This document shows, in pieces, positions 1 to 12,863 of a stretch of 64,000 nucleotides of DNA. Numbering within the stretch: position 1 is the first letter of the stretch; every line of letters begins with the position of its first letter. Made by a program: the position numbers and the translations under genes. The stretch covers positions 46,824,201 to 46,888,200 of the forward strand of contig OY821774.1 in assembly GCA_963682175.1 (NCBI GenBank), read 5' to 3'. Source of the DNA: Triglochin maritima. Its lineage: Eukaryota > Streptophyta > Magnoliopsida > Alismatales > Juncaginaceae. Below the pieces are notes generated by a model. That model was not told the DNA's origin, made no database searches, and saw nothing but the letters and a program-made list of their open reading frames with translations.

Positions 1-656
1 TTGTTGATCTTTTTGCTCTTCTTATGGATAGCAAGGACCTCATGGTCCCTACTCTTGCCCATATCAACTTCAGCCGTTTTGAGAGCGTTGTGAAGCTCCT
101 CAAGACTCACCCCTTTTTCACGTACATGATAGTGCATCACAAAATCCTTGAAGGACGGGGCTAGAGAGCCAAGAATCAGATCTTCGGCAATGTCCTCGGG
201 CATTGGAGAAGAGAGCTTCGACAATTTCTCAAGGTATCCTTGCATCGTGAGAAAATGCATGGATACCGATGTTCCCTCCGCCATATGGCACCTTGTGAGT
301 GCGATGGTGGTCTTATAGCGCTCCTTTCGGGCACTATCCATGAACATCTTGGTTAGAGCCTCCATGGTCTTCTTGGGTTTTGAATCCAAGTATTTCGCTT
401 GAAGCGAGTCACCCATGGATGCTAGTATAAGACCGTGAACTTGGTTCTCTTGGTCTTCCCACTTGGCTATCGCCTCTTTATCTTTATCGGTTGCCTTCTC
501 ATTTAATTTTGGGATTTCACCATCCAAAATATGAGATAGTTTTTCAAACCTCAACACGATATTGAGATTGAGTTGTCATTTCATGAAGTTTGAGCCATCA
601 TTTTGCAAAGGGTTCTTTTCGATCATAGATCGCACAATTGGTTGGATATTTGACAT
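1..656 (-). pseudogene. Copia gag (UBN2-type), broken by an early stop
   Basis: The minus-strand frame starts at the ATG at 656-654 and encodes a capsid-type gag protein. Conserved pieces are a start-proximal FEKLSHILDGEIP block, a QENQVHGLILASMGDS block and an MPEDIAEDLILGSLAPSF block typical of the UBN2/retrotransposon gag family. A TGA at 578-576 interrupts codon 27, exactly where relatives usually have a tryptophan, so a TGG to TGA change is the simplest explanation. Downstream the same frame stays open to position 1. Gag would package element RNA; this copy cannot make full-length gag without readthrough. Confidence 0.8.
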
Positions 657-2150
657 TTCTACAAAATAAATTATATAGGTTTTAATGCCAATTTTATGTT
701 TTAATACATACATACATATATATATCGAATATGATGTAAATACTGCAAATAAAATCTTGCCCGTAAATGCAGTAATCCAAGATCCCATCAATTGTAATAT
801 AGACTAGCTAAGGGCTATCGAATACATTACAACATCAAGGTAAGAAAAAACATTTTCTAATCACAACCTTTTTGAATTTTAGCAACATTTAGCATCTTCA
901 AACTTTTGTGACTCTTGTCGTTTTAATTATGAGGGAATGCGACCTATCCTCGTAAGAAAAACTTTTTCCCAAAACCGAGCGAGGGCTCTAGGTAATGTTA
1001 AGAAAACTTATTTTCATTTGATACGAGATACGTTTATCTATTGTATTCACAACTAAACATACTTGGGGTTCACTAGGGTGAAACACACCTCATATATTTA
1101 ATTGTGGCACAACAACAGACAACCTTTATATCTCCCACTATTCCCAAAGATAGAGGGAGCTATCTCCCGCTAAGGGCGAGCAGAGTATCCCTCGATCAAT
1201 GGCTGCTAGTGGATGAAATAAGAAGGAAAAATTAATCTTAATTTTTGTTGGACAATTTCATTTATCAACATGTGATTTTGAAATTTAGTTTATCATGCAT
1301 ATTAAAATTTATACACATCCTAACATTCACCATTCATCACATGCATAGCAGAAATTATAAAAACAGAAATTAAACATTCACACAATCCATATCGCGTGAG
1401 TTTATATGTTCCCTTTGATCCTTGATCTTCGATCCCTGATCCTCGATCCTCGATCAATGCGCTATTCGGCGACTTCCTCTTGCACCGGAGATGTAGATTT
1501 TACAGAAAAATAAACATGCTCCTCACATTCGATAAAAACAAACTAGTGCAAGTCCTATGTAAAAACCTCTCACATGCAAATGCAATTCTAAAGATAGAAA
1601 ATAGAGAATATGGCTTTTACATACATAAGCCCCTGTATAATAATAATTACATACATTTGTAGTGTCTGATTTGGAACATATAAACTCACAATCCTGCAAA
1701 GCAACTCAAGCATCCATGCACGCAATTGCTATAAACTACAGAATCTAATTTATCAATCATCTAGAATTCTCAACAATTCTTTGAAAAATATTTTGAAATC
1801 CATTAAAAACATTTTTCGTACATCCATAGTTCACAAATTAATTATGAACCGCTGTTCATCCAATTTCCAATGGAAAGATGAATTGCAGTTTTTCGGTTTT
1901 GTTGATTCTCTTACAAAATAATCGTTTATACTTAAAACGAAATTATTGTAAGTTAGACTTATGTCTAAATCATAATTCTAATAATTATATGTCATGTTTT
2001 AAACATTCAAAATATTTAAAACGAATTATTATAAATAATTATTTCAACAAACATTTAAAGACCGAAAAACCGGTAAAACGAATTGTTTAAATCCTAGATG
2101 GTAAACTAGATTTGTTTACAGCCATAAATCATGAGAAAATTGAACCCTAA
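657..2150 (-). other. Untranslated leader of element A
   Basis: About 1.5 kb between the primer-binding site and gag. It is AT-rich, with no credible coding frame. A short CGATC-type direct repeat (around 1416-1458) is the only local structure I noticed. Confidence 0.6.
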
Positions 2151-2162
2151 GCTCTGATACCA
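2151..2162 (-). other. Primer-binding site of element A
   Basis: The minus strand reads TGGTATCAGAGC one base inside the LTR end. This matches the 3' end of initiator tRNA-Met, the usual primer for Copia reverse transcription, and fixes both element orientation and the inner LTR boundary. Confidence 0.9.
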
Positions 2163-2623
2163 CTGTAGGATTTCATGTTTAATTATACATATATATTTTC
2201 GGAATTTTTATGTATAATAAGGATTTTTACAATTTTCTACGATTCGTTTCATGCATGCATCGGTTTGTTTCAATGACTAGTTTTAAAACTTTTATTAAAA
2301 CAAACATGGGACTCCGAAATTCATACCTAGAAGTTCTCTAAAACTTCTTGATGATCCGAAGACGTTGGGGATGCTCCTCGCTGCGCCGGATGCCTCCGAG
2401 ATTTCACCAAACTCTAAACAAGATTGGAGAGAGAAAAGCTAGTCTCTCAATCTCCAATAGGGTTTAGAATCCAATTACTAACCCCTCTTTAGTTCCCTTG
2501 AGAAGATGATCTCTAGAACTAAAACTAAACTTAAGAATTACTGGAATTTCGTGGAGAATTATGGAGAGAGAATTTTGCTCAAGAAAATAATGAATTAAAT
2601 TAAGGAGGTAATGAGATAACCTT

Positions 2624-2633
2624 GTATTTATAG
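2624..2633 (-). promoter_or_regulatory. LTR TATA box (element A)
   Basis: CTATAAATAC on the minus strand, about 460 bases upstream of the LTR inner end. It is the best candidate core promoter for the element transcript. Confidence 0.55.
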
Positions 2634-2810
2634 GTTCTCTCCAAATTACCTATTCATGTGCAACCTCTTGCCCATGATCCCATGCAAAATTCCATCTAAC
2701 CATCCATTATATATTAATAAATAATATTAACCACGAATTAAATCAATTATGGACCAATTCCATGCATGATCTAATTAATTCTTAAATTAATTCTGCAGAA
2801 AACCGTCTGG

Positions 2811-2935
2811 ACCGGTCGACCGTTACTGTTCATCATGGACCGATACTGTTCATCGGTCGACCGGTTACTGTTCATCGGTCGACCGGGTACTGTTCATCGG
2901 TTGACCAGTACTATTCATCGGTTGACTTTTGCACA
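2811..2935. repeat. Tandem array of GTCGAC-centred dyads in LTR
   Basis: About five copies of a ~22-base unit, TACTGTTCATCGGTCGACCG, with the self-complementary core CGGTCGACCG in the better copies and GTTGAC variants at the 3' end. It lies upstream of the LTR TATA box in the minus-strand sense, in U3. See findings for the same core in the LTR at 39071-39864. Confidence 0.85.
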
Positions 2936-4440
2936 GTACTGCAGACTGGTCAAATTTTGGTTTAACCCCTACAAAATTTGACATTTCGGGATTAGTAGTA
3001 AATTCACAACTTATGTAACATATTATCCTATGTAATGTCAACTCATTACACCCCATAATATTTACATCACATATGAATTTAATTTAGATTCTAATTATGT
3101 TATTAATCACAACATAATCTTGATTTTGTTTGTTCACCCCATGTGTCATATTTTCTACATGAAACCCGACACATCCATATGAACTCAAAATCCCCATTTC
3201 TTGTTTCCCAGTTTTGTGGTGTGACCTATGGGAGGATCTAGACTAAGTTGGCAGTGATATTAAGAGCTTAATATCACAAGCTATAAGCGGTATCTAGCTA
3301 CACATTATAGCTCCCAATTAGTTAGATGTCTTAATTCCACTCGAACCAAAACCCGATCCACTTAGTGATGGAGTGCATCACTTGTGTCCGTCCCTTGCCT
3401 CATGATATTAAGAATACACACAAAGTAGTATTGTGTCATCTTTGTATTAGTATTCATTTCTTGATCTCTTTAAGCTAGTTATAAATATGTGACTTAACTC
3501 AAATCACATTGTGCACATTATAACTTTGCTTTATCAAGGGGCCCACTAATATCATCACTCAATTAAGAGGGGCAATGATAGTCTTTTGACTAACTATCTT
3601 CTCCAACAAAAGTTGTACTTAACCAACCAATGCCTTTACACTACACTGATCGATAGTTCAAGACACTGATCTAATTAAGTATTCCTTAAGTGATTAGATA
3701 TAAGTCTCATATCAAAGGACCAAAGACACAGTAAAATATTAATGACACAGAAACACATTTCTATAATATTTTACTTATTAGGTCTATTCAGTATACAAAA
3801 GTAATATTTTCCTCTTTTGCATACCCGTGTTGTCACTCACTTGTAGAGCTACAATGATCTATGACCAACACGACAATCTTAACTCGGTAATTAATGTTCC
3901 ATGTTAATTACCATGATTGCGAATATCTTTTGTTTTATGCAAACCAATATCTTTTAGAGCTCTACGGTTAAGGACCAAGAGCCTCTTCCTTAACACTTCT
4001 AAAAGACGAATAACATAAACAAGGAACAAAATGATTTCTCATTCAATTCATAATAATTGACATTTAAAAGTAAAACTTTTAGAACACATTCCCTTCAATT
4101 TCGTGGGTTTAATTCCTAACGAGGGATTAGATCATAACAGAATAAGTTGAAAATTAACACATTATTGGTGAAAAAGAGGTCAAAGTGGTAGAAAAATTGA
4201 AAGTTGAAGTGGATGCCCTAAGTCTAACAATTTAAAGTTTAGGTGATTAAGCGAATTCAATCATAATTACGGGAAATTATCTTAAATTTACCCTTCCTGG
4301 CGAAAACCTGCAACCACACGCCACAAACTCTCGGGCAATACCATTCCCGTAAATCTGACCAACTCCAGGGGCAAACCCGAACCCCTCCCGTCTCCAAACC
4401 AAACTTCCAACTCTGCCCACTACTCCCGCACTACTACTCC

Positions 4441-4449
4441 TATATAAAA
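4441..4449 (+). promoter_or_regulatory. TATA box of the coiled-coil gene
   Basis: TATATAAAA, 50 bases upstream of the first ATG at 4499 and followed by a CT-rich stretch, the usual look of a plant core promoter and 5' leader. Confidence 0.6.
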
Positions 4450-4498
4450 GTCCTTCTCCTTCCTTTTTCTCACCTTTTCCGGTCTTCGTCTGGAGAAA

Positions 4499-7400
4499 AT
4501 GCAGAAGCGTTCGTCGCTGTCGCGCACCCGAGCCTTCACTTACGAAGGCGAGTACTCGATCCTGCTCGATCTTCGTCTTTTGGGAGTTTTCTTGTCGGAT
4601 TTGGAGGTGTTTCGTGGTTCCGACGATCGGACTGCGGATTCGTGGTGATCGGACAGTGGGATGGGGTTTTCTGGATTTAGTTTTTTTGGGGGGATTTTCG
4701 GTGATTTTTGCCGTGTTTTTGGTTCTGATGTGAGTTTGACGAGGATTGGGTATTTTCGGTTTGATCGTTTTCTGGATTTTTCGTTTTCTTTTGGCCTACT
4801 ATTATCATTATTATTATTTCGAGTAAGTTGTTGTGATTTTGGATGATCTCTGGCCTCTGATTACTGATGACGATTGATTTATTTGGTTAATTTTAGTGGA
4901 AAATTTGTTGCCTTCTCGTATTCTAGTCGGATTTCGAATAGGGTTATTTGTCCGGTTCGACTGCTTTGTACGATTAGTGGAGTTAAAGGCGGAATCATTT
5001 GGATCGCTTTTGTTTTTTTCTTCTCTATTTCTGAAATTCCCTTTTTTAGTGGAATTGGTGATTTTTAAGTGGTTCCAACCTTTTTTGAATGGTCGGTGAT
5101 GAACTCATCGCTTTCGAAAAAAGTTGTGTTTGTGAAATGACTTTTGAATGTTTCTTTTTTTATGAAAAATGATGTGTTTGTGAATGATTAAGAATATTTT
5201 ACACTCTCTTTAGTGGAAATGCCCCGACTTCTATTGTCCTTGAAGAATTCTGGGTCTTGTAGTGTTGCATGAATGATATTCTGGTCGATGAAAGTTAACG
5301 TGGCTTCTGGTTCCTATGTTCTTGGTGGCAGTGTGCCTTTCAATCCAATGTTCTCCAAAAGAATTCAACCAAACAAACAATCAGAATTGAAATTGGCTAG
5401 GGAAAACGAGAAAAATAAAATTGTACTTGTAAGAATAAATCATGAAGATACTCAGACGGGGTTAAAACGAAAAAATTACGATTAAATGACTTCAAATTCA
5501 CACTTTTTCCTCCCAATTTTAGTTATGGTTGTTTGAAATCTTTTGGAAGATTAATGAAGTGAAAGACCAGTATCAGTTGGATAATGTTGCAGTGTTCTTC
5601 TCTGTTTCTCCTTTTCTGTTTTCTGCAATGTTTGACGGCTTACGTGGTTCCTCGAGGGGATCTTTTCAAAAAAATTGATTTTTTTTATGAACTCGTCAGC
5701 TTTGAAATATGGTTCTAATTGTTAATTTTCACTCGTGTTTACCCTTTGAAATATGGTCCTAGTTATTAAAACGTTCTTTAACTTTACCCTCTCTTCGATG
5801 GAAATGGCTCTGACTTCTATTATTCCTGGTGGATTTCGAATCTTGAAGTGTTGCATGAATGATTTTCTGGTTAATGAAAATTACTGCAGCTTCTGGTAAC
5901 TACACCTTGATGGTAGCTTGACTTTGAAGTCATTTTATCCCATCCCATATTATCGTTTCAATGGTCTCCTGAGAATCATAATAAAATAATTATTCTTATT
6001 AAAATGATTTTTTTGTCATTTTGTTCTGTTTGTTGAAATATGCTCTTCTTCAGTTTCATACCATCTACCAGTATGACATAGCAGCTCCTGTGAAAGTCAA
6101 TGAGTCGGGTGTTCTATCTTATCTAGTAAATTGATACTTCCTTGGTGTTACTGAATGCTTAATTTTTGGTTGATGAAATTGCTTGGTTCCACTGTAACAT
6201 CAGTCTTCTAACAGTTAAGAAATGTTGGTTTGTTAATGATTCTCATAGCCTATGACTTAATGACTGCTACAGGAATCCTGTGGGATTATCAATCGTCAGC
6301 TGAAATGGGTTGGATCTTTCCCTTTAACCATTTTTTTAATGGATCCAACACCACCACAAACAATATATGGATCGATGCATATATTCTCAAGCCCCAATAC
6401 AGTTTTATCTGAATAATTAAAAAAATGGTTAAAGGGAAAGATCCAACTCATTTCAGCGGATGATTGATAATCCCACAGGATTCCTGTACCTCAGTGATCT
6501 GTACCTCAATCGTCAGCTGAAATGGGTTGGATCCATATGACTTAATGATCTGTACCTCAATATATATTGATTTTGCCTGTTATGTTGCTGAAAAATAACT
6601 GGTATTGTATTGTTTCTCTAAGCAGATCTTTCTGTGGAAAGTGAAGCAAACTCTAATACAGGTCCAGTAAACCAGGTAATTCTTCAATTTTATTTCAGAA
6701 CCAACCTAACCCTGAATATTTTGGTCAGTGAAATTCAAAATTTTATTTGATTTCGAGTTCAAGGATATAAACCTAATTTTATTCAAATTTAAGCAAAATG
6801 TTTGCAACTAGTTAAGAACATTAAAAGATTTAGAATTATTGTTTAGCATAGGATTATCCATTTTTACATGAATAAGAGGTTGCCGTTGTTAGTATGGAGT
6901 TTTATACTAAAAAAAGTCCAGCTTTTCTGTTGGACTTTCTGTCATATGAGTTTTTTTTGTGTTACTTCTGTGACTGCCATGCTTATAAATGTAAAATAAA
7001 AGAAGATAAATAGTCGTTTAGAATTATTTTGGAACATATATGCCCCCCTGTAGGCTGTAGACTGCACCATCTACATATATACTCCTATGCCTATGTGCAC
7101 GTATATATTACATGTATTTATCCATTATATTCTTCTTCTCTCCGTTTATTTTACTTATATACCCTTTTGTAATCTCAGAAATCTTTAAAACTGAAATTTA
7201 ATTTTTTCTTCTTCTGTAAAATATAAATATAAGTTAAAGCTTCTAAATTTTAAAATAATGCGTTTGACTCATTTTTGTAACAAAAATATCTCATCAAATT
7301 CTTGAATAAGTAAATTTGTGTTTTTACATATTCTCAAAGAGATATAGTGTATTCATTGAGCAATTGTGGATCTGCAAGTGAATTATATTACTGGGGAAAA

Positions 7401-10400
7401 CATAAAATGTTAAATAAACTTAAGATGACCAACTTAAATCGAAGAGTATCATGGATATATGGAGATTAATGTAGGTGTCCATTTTGTGAGTATGTGAGGT
7501 GTATTTTTATATAAATTTGTTTGCATCGCATGATGCAAGTTCAAATGCAAAATTCTGTAGAATATATGTTGATTCAAAGTGGAAGCAAATGCAGGCAAGT
7601 ACTGTACGTCAAACCCCAAAACTGTAATATAGGCAACTTCTCATGTAAATGATGGTCATAAAAAAGTAAAAAACCAAATAGTGAGGGGCTTACATGAGCC
7701 ATAATTTTTTTTTTGTAGCTTGATGAAATGGTTGCTATAATTAATACGATAAATCCCTGCCCCATTCAGAAATTTATCCAAGCTGCTAACCCTTGGGACA
7801 AACATATCTGGACAGAGCAGCACCAAGTAATCAAATGGGAAAACCAAATGGAGATTTGTGAATTGGTTTCATAACCAAGTATCTTCATGAGATATTTTTA
7901 GTTGATGAATGGCTTGGCTTTGGCACTTGGCCTTTGCTTTCTCAAGGTCTCTGTGAGACTGAAACTCGTGAATGAACATCTTTTTAATTTTGATGATGTA
8001 AAGAACAAATAAACATCATGCATATAAGAATTGGTTTGCACTTGCAGAAAAATCTAGATGATGAAGAAGGTGGATTTGAGGGAGAATTTGTCAAGGTAGA
8101 GAAGGAACCAGTAGATATTAAGAATGTCGCTGGGGACAGAAAATTAGCAACTGCTGAAACACAAATGAACAGCTCTATATCTACCTCAGAGAAGGAAGGG
8201 CTTTTAAAGGTTCAAGAAGAGTTGCGCATTTCAAGCTTACGGATCAAAGAGTTGGAGCAGAAGCTTGATTCAGAAGGAGCTATTGTGGGGCAACTTGCCA
8301 GAGAATTAACCCAATCGAAGGCTGTGGAAGAACGTCTAAAGAAAGATAAAGTAGCACTTGAAAGCTTGATATCTCCCTCCAAACAAGAACTTCAAATAAA
8401 GATTGCAAGCTTGCAAGAATATGAATTCAAATATGAAAAAGAGTTGAAGATAAGAAAGGGAATGGAGTTTAACATGAAAAGTCAAGATATGAGGATCCGG
8501 ACTTTGCAGGAGCACTTGTACAAACTTACTGGAGAGGTAAAATATCTGGCAGGAGAGTCGGGCAGGGCATCCGAAAGAGATAACCGAAGGGGGACTGAAC
8601 TTGACATGGTTCGTTCTCAAGAGCCAGTAGATTTAAAAACAAGAATAGGAGAATCTGAGTCAAAAATAGCTTTCCTGGAACATATAAAGGCGGAGCTTGA
8701 GCAGCAACTATATTTGGTTGAGTTAAAATTCAATGACAAGGATAGGGAATTGAAAGATTTACATGAGAAAACAATCGAGATCACGAAAAGGTTTGAAGAG
8801 GAAATTGCAATTTCTAGAAACCATTTCCAGGCATCTGAAAATAAAGTGCACAAGTTGGAATCTTCCTTGAGCAAATCCTCAGAAAGAATTTTGGAGCTTG
8901 AACATCAGGTGAAGGATTTCGCAGATAAATGCTCACAACATGAGATTCGAGCCCATCAGCGTGAACTTGAGTTTCAAGATTTATTTCAGAAATCTCACTC
9001 CAGATCAAGAGATGCGGATACTAGAGTGGCTGAACTGGAACTTCTTCTTGAGACAACAAAGAACCGTGTTCACGAACTTGAGGAGCAACTGAGCATTGGA
9101 TACAATAAGAACAGAGAAGCTGAGGAAGAACTGACAAAGTTTCAAGCTATGGTATCTGAACTTCGAGCAACAGCAGAATCACTTCAATTAAGGTCTGATA
9201 GCCTTGAAGCTTCCTTACAAGAAGGAGCTAATAAGGAGAAGGAGCTTATAAAGCAGCTGAGTGTCATTACTGAGGAGAAAAAAGGATTTGAGAAGTCATT
9301 AAGGAGTTCCAACGAGAAGCTTTTGGAAGCAGAAAATCTGATTGAGGTTTTGCAATACGATCTGAAGTCAACAAAGGAAAAACTAGAAGGTGCTGAGGAA
9401 CTCATTGATGTTTCAAATGTTAGAGAACAAGAATTACTCGACAAACTTAGATCCAGTGAGGAGCAGTTGGAACGGCAAGGCATGAATGTGGAGATGGTCA
9501 CAGCAAAAAGCATGGAGCTGGAGTCTAGACATAAGTCTCTGTCAAAGGATGCTGAACTGAGACGTCAAGAATCAATAGTTAGTCTTACTCGAAAGGAAGC
9601 AGATATTGAGTTATTGACAAGGAAAATTCAGTCCATGGAGGAACAAGTCATGTTTCATCAAACTCAGGCAACTGAAGCTCTCATAAAGGAAAAAATGCTG
9701 AAGACTGAGCTGGAAAAACGGAACGTAACGCGAGATAAAGCAGCAGAAGCAACCGAAAGGGCTGCATTTTTTCAAGATCAGCTAATTGAAGCAACACAAA
9801 GGACTGCATTGCTTAAGGATGAGCTAGAAGCAAAAACTAAGTCATGTCTTTCTCATGAGAAAACTATTGATGAGCTCAGGATACAGACACATGAAACTGA
9901 AAGTCAGATCAGCTTCTACCTAGATAAAATGGCTGAAGCATCAGAAAAATTGAAACTGTATCAAGACCAAGCAGCTGAAGCAACAGAAATGTCAACATCA
10001 TTGAAAGCTGAATTGTTGGCAAATTCTGCCAAATGTTCTACATTAGAGGAAACCATTGAAGAACTCCGAAGAAAAGCTCAGGAAAATGAAATGATAACCA
10101 AAATGAACTTGAAGCTAAAAGAGGAACTACAAGCCACCCAATTGATGTGGGATTCCATTAAGGCCGAGAAGGAAGAAAATGCCGAGCACACACCTTCCAG
10201 TGAAAATGCGGTTCCTGTGCTTGAAATTCAACGTTCACGGGAATTGGATCTCCACTCAGCAATTGAAACTGATGCAAAAGAAAACGAAATCAGGAACTTA
10301 AAAGAAAAGCTTGTATTGCTTGAATCACAGCAGTCAGTGTTTGAGAAACAGGCGAATGAAGCCCTCCAGGCTGCTGAAACCAACGGAGCCCAACTAGAAG

Positions 10401-12863
10401 AGACTTCGATGGAAGTGAAGAACCTGAGAGAAATAGCATGGGATTTCAAAGACAAAGTTGGCCAATTTGAGACAGAGAATGAAGATTTAACTAAGACAAA
10501 CTTGACACTGACCTTGGAATTGACATCTTGTAAGACTAGGTTGAGTGAGCTAGAGGAAGTGCTGGACACAGTCCTAGCAGATAAGGAAGAAACATCTGGT
10601 CAACTTCATTTCTCAAGGAAAACAATCGAAGACTTAAGAGAACAACTTTCTTCTGAAGGAGCGAGGCTCCAGTATCAGGTTAATTTTCATGATGGTCGTA
10701 AATCATCTTAACCTTTTTGTTACCATGGTAAAATTTCTTTTCTGAAAGACTGAAACAATTCAATTTACTTGTGCTGTAGATATCATCTGTCATGGGAGAA
10801 AATGCTTTGCTCGACCAAATGCATCAGAATACAAAGAAGGATCTTCAAACTGTAATTAGCCAACTAGAAGAACAATTAAATGAACAGAAGGAAAAGGAAA
10901 ATTCTCTCAGTGCTCATATAGCAGAATTTCAGCAGAAGCTGGTTCATAAAGAGGTGAATGAATAGAGCATTTTCTATGTAAACATTTTTTGTTAAGATAT
11001 TTTTAACCTACTGTTTCACATCATTTCAGTTCCAAAATGCTGAGCTAGCACCTAGTGAGAAGAAAATAATATTACCATCCAATTTGAAGGAGTGTGTGGG
11101 TAAACTCCGAGAAAGGGATTCAGTAGCTGTGCAGTTGGGAAACCTCAAAAAGGAGCTGCAGCTTGCTCTAAGTTCCATTGTACAAGAGGTACCTCTCAGA
11201 GTTTACTCGCTGTTAAAAAGGGTTTTCTAGAGGAACCTGATATTATTTACATGTGTTTCTGTCTTCTCCTTCCTATGTGAATCCTCATCCCAACAGTATG
11301 TGAATCCTCATCTCAACAGTTTCTCTTGAGGTTATGATGACTCATTAATTGCCATCCTTCATGAGAAGAACACAAAAAAAAAAAATTGCAAATATATCTT
11401 TACAGAACTTCCAACTAGAAACCATTCTTTTGACATAAAAAAGTTTTTTCGTTGTCACTGAAATTGAAGATGTAGCATCGAATATGAATCATATTGGCAC
11501 TTCAGAGTGTCACAGCTTATTGGTAATAGCAGAATATTTGATTTTAACAGAAAAATCTTTGTCTCAAACGAATCAAATGCGTGCAATAAATGATACACTT
11601 GGAAGTCTTATAATTCTAATGCAATAAAAGATGACCATATTTTACCACCTTCATTTGTTTATATGAAGCAGGGAGAGTTAGATTCGAAACAAGAGTTGGA
11701 AGGAGCTTCTACAAAGCAATCCTCTGCTGAGATTGAGCGCAAACATCAGCATGTCTTATCTCTGGAGAAGCAAGCTGAAGAACTCAAACGGAAACTGCAG
11801 ATAGCAGACAAGCAGTACAGAGAAAAGGTGCAAGCTTCCATTAATCAATCGTTAGAGGAGGTTGAGGCTGAACATCAACTAGTATTACATTTACAAAATA
11901 AAGTTGAGGAGCTTGTAAGGAAAGTGCAGAAAGCTGAAGTACAGTACATGGAAAAGGTGAAAAACTCCTCTTGGACTCATTATTTCAACTGTCTTGTTTA
12001 ATTGACATAAAGTGGTTATCTGTAAGTGTAATCACTTGCTATTATATGGAGAATAACAACTTAGATTCTCAACCATCTTAAATCCCACTGGCAATTCAGA
12101 TTAGCAATCAGGCGAACACTTGCAATGATAATTGAGTTAATAGAGCTTTTCCTAAAGAGGTCCTTGTCCAATGTTCAGTTCATAGTTTCATACCTATACG
12201 AGGAAAGAAAAAGAATCTAAATTAGGAAACACTGGAGTGTGTAGAGAAAAATTGGAACATGGTTGCTGTAGAGTTACCACTATTGACTAGGTTAATATCC
12301 ATTTTCCCGTCCCATCCTGAGGGAGTGAAATTCGACCTTAATATGCTTCGAGTAAGAACGAACCACAGGATTTGAAATGAGATAAATAGGAAAATGTTAT
12401 ACAAAGGAATGGGGGATAGTGAAGAAATTGTGATCTCATAGACCTGAATAATTCAAACCAAAGCAAGCAATTCAATATGGTTTTGTTAAACATATATTTT
12501 GTTTTCATCCTCTGAACATCTAATGTAGTTTAATCTTGTTTGGAACACTTCATGGAAACTGGAAAGCCTTGCAAGTTCATTTTTCTTATCTGATTGAGTG
12601 ATTGACAGAACAAGGCAGAGGTGATTGGAAATGAAGCCGGTCTTGATGGAGGTGTAAAATCTAGAGACTATTCATTAGGTGTAACGGCGCCAGTGAGGAG
12701 AAAAAGCAAGAAGAGAAGCGAGGGAGGCGATCGCCATACAGGAGCATCATCAAGAACTCGAGCTATCGTCGAGGAGCATTCCTTGATGACGACTCTCAAG
12801 TTTATAATAGGAATTGCTTTGGTGTCGATGGTCGTTGGCGTTCTGGTGGGGAAGCATTATTAG
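4499..12863 (+). CDS. Coiled-coil, C-tail-anchored protein (At2g32240/PICC-like), 7 exons
   Basis: Proposed exons: 4499-4547, 6626-6675, 8048-10678, 10780-10953, 11030-11188, 11672-11956 and 12609-12863 (stop TAG), joining in one frame to about 1200 residues. Exons 3 to 7 are well supported: canonical sites, phase-0 joins and similarity to the Arabidopsis myosin-heavy-chain-like proteins At2g32240 (PICC) and At1g05320. Seen: a GEFVKVEKEP block near the N terminus, ~1050 residues of almost unbroken heptad-rich coiled coil, then VKSRD, a basic KRKSKKR-like patch (RRKSKKR) and a final ~20-residue hydrophobic helix ending VGKHY. That layout implies a cytosolic coiled coil held in the ER by a C-terminal anchor; the Arabidopsis relative is reported as ER tail-anchored and PAMP-responsive. 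The start is uncertain: exon 1 joins in frame only through a GC donor (AAG|GCGAGT). Intron 1 spans 4548-6625. Confidence 0.85.
5213..5900. repeat. ~110-bp direct duplication inside intron 1
   Basis: Two diverged copies at about 5213-5330 and 5797-5900 share the order of blocks TGGAAATG, GACTTCTATT, GTGTTGCATGAATGAT, TTCTGGT and GCTTCTGGT. No coding content was seen. It is probably an old local duplication in the intron. Confidence 0.6.
6270..6486. repeat. 68-bp inverted repeat (foldback/MITE-like) in intron 1
   Basis: Arms 6270-6337 and 6419-6486 are near-perfect reverse complements, with about three mismatches, separated by an 81-base loop. The ends read CAGGAATCCTG and are flanked by TA on both sides, consistent with a TA target duplication. 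Part of one arm (AATCGTCAGCTGAAATGGG) occurs a third time just downstream at about 6510-6530, so there has been local rearrangement. Confidence 0.75.

Larger units (their letters stand above)
1..4121 (-). mobile_element. Copia LTR retrotransposon, 5' part (element A), cut by window edge
   Basis: Reading the minus strand from 4121 downward there is an LTR (4121-2164), a primer-binding site directly after it (2162-2151), a leader of about 1.5 kb and a gag reading frame that runs off the window at position 1. The order and the initiator-methionine-type primer site are those of a Ty1/Copia element. The pol region and the second LTR lie outside the window, so the target duplication cannot be tested; the five bases next to the outer LTR end are 4122-4126. 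The LTR inner end starts TG as expected, but the outer end reads CCTAACG where a terminal CA would be usual, which suggests a point change or a boundary error of a few bases. Confidence 0.85.
2164..4121 (-). repeat. 5' LTR of element A (about 1.96 kb)
   Basis: The inner end is set by the adjoining primer-binding site and the TG at 2164. The outer end is taken at the AATTCCTAAC motif, which resembles the 3' terminus of the solo LTR at 39071-39864. A TATA box (CTATAAATAC on the minus strand, 2633-2624) lies near the inner third, as expected for a U3/R promoter. The LTR also holds the 2811-2935 dyad array. Length is large for Copia but within the range of known families. Confidence 0.75.

Noticed and set aside
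9184..9513. Serine- and phenylalanine-rich minus-strand frames inside the coiled-coil gene
   Set aside because: They are antisense shadows of a Glu/Lys-rich coiled-coil exon.
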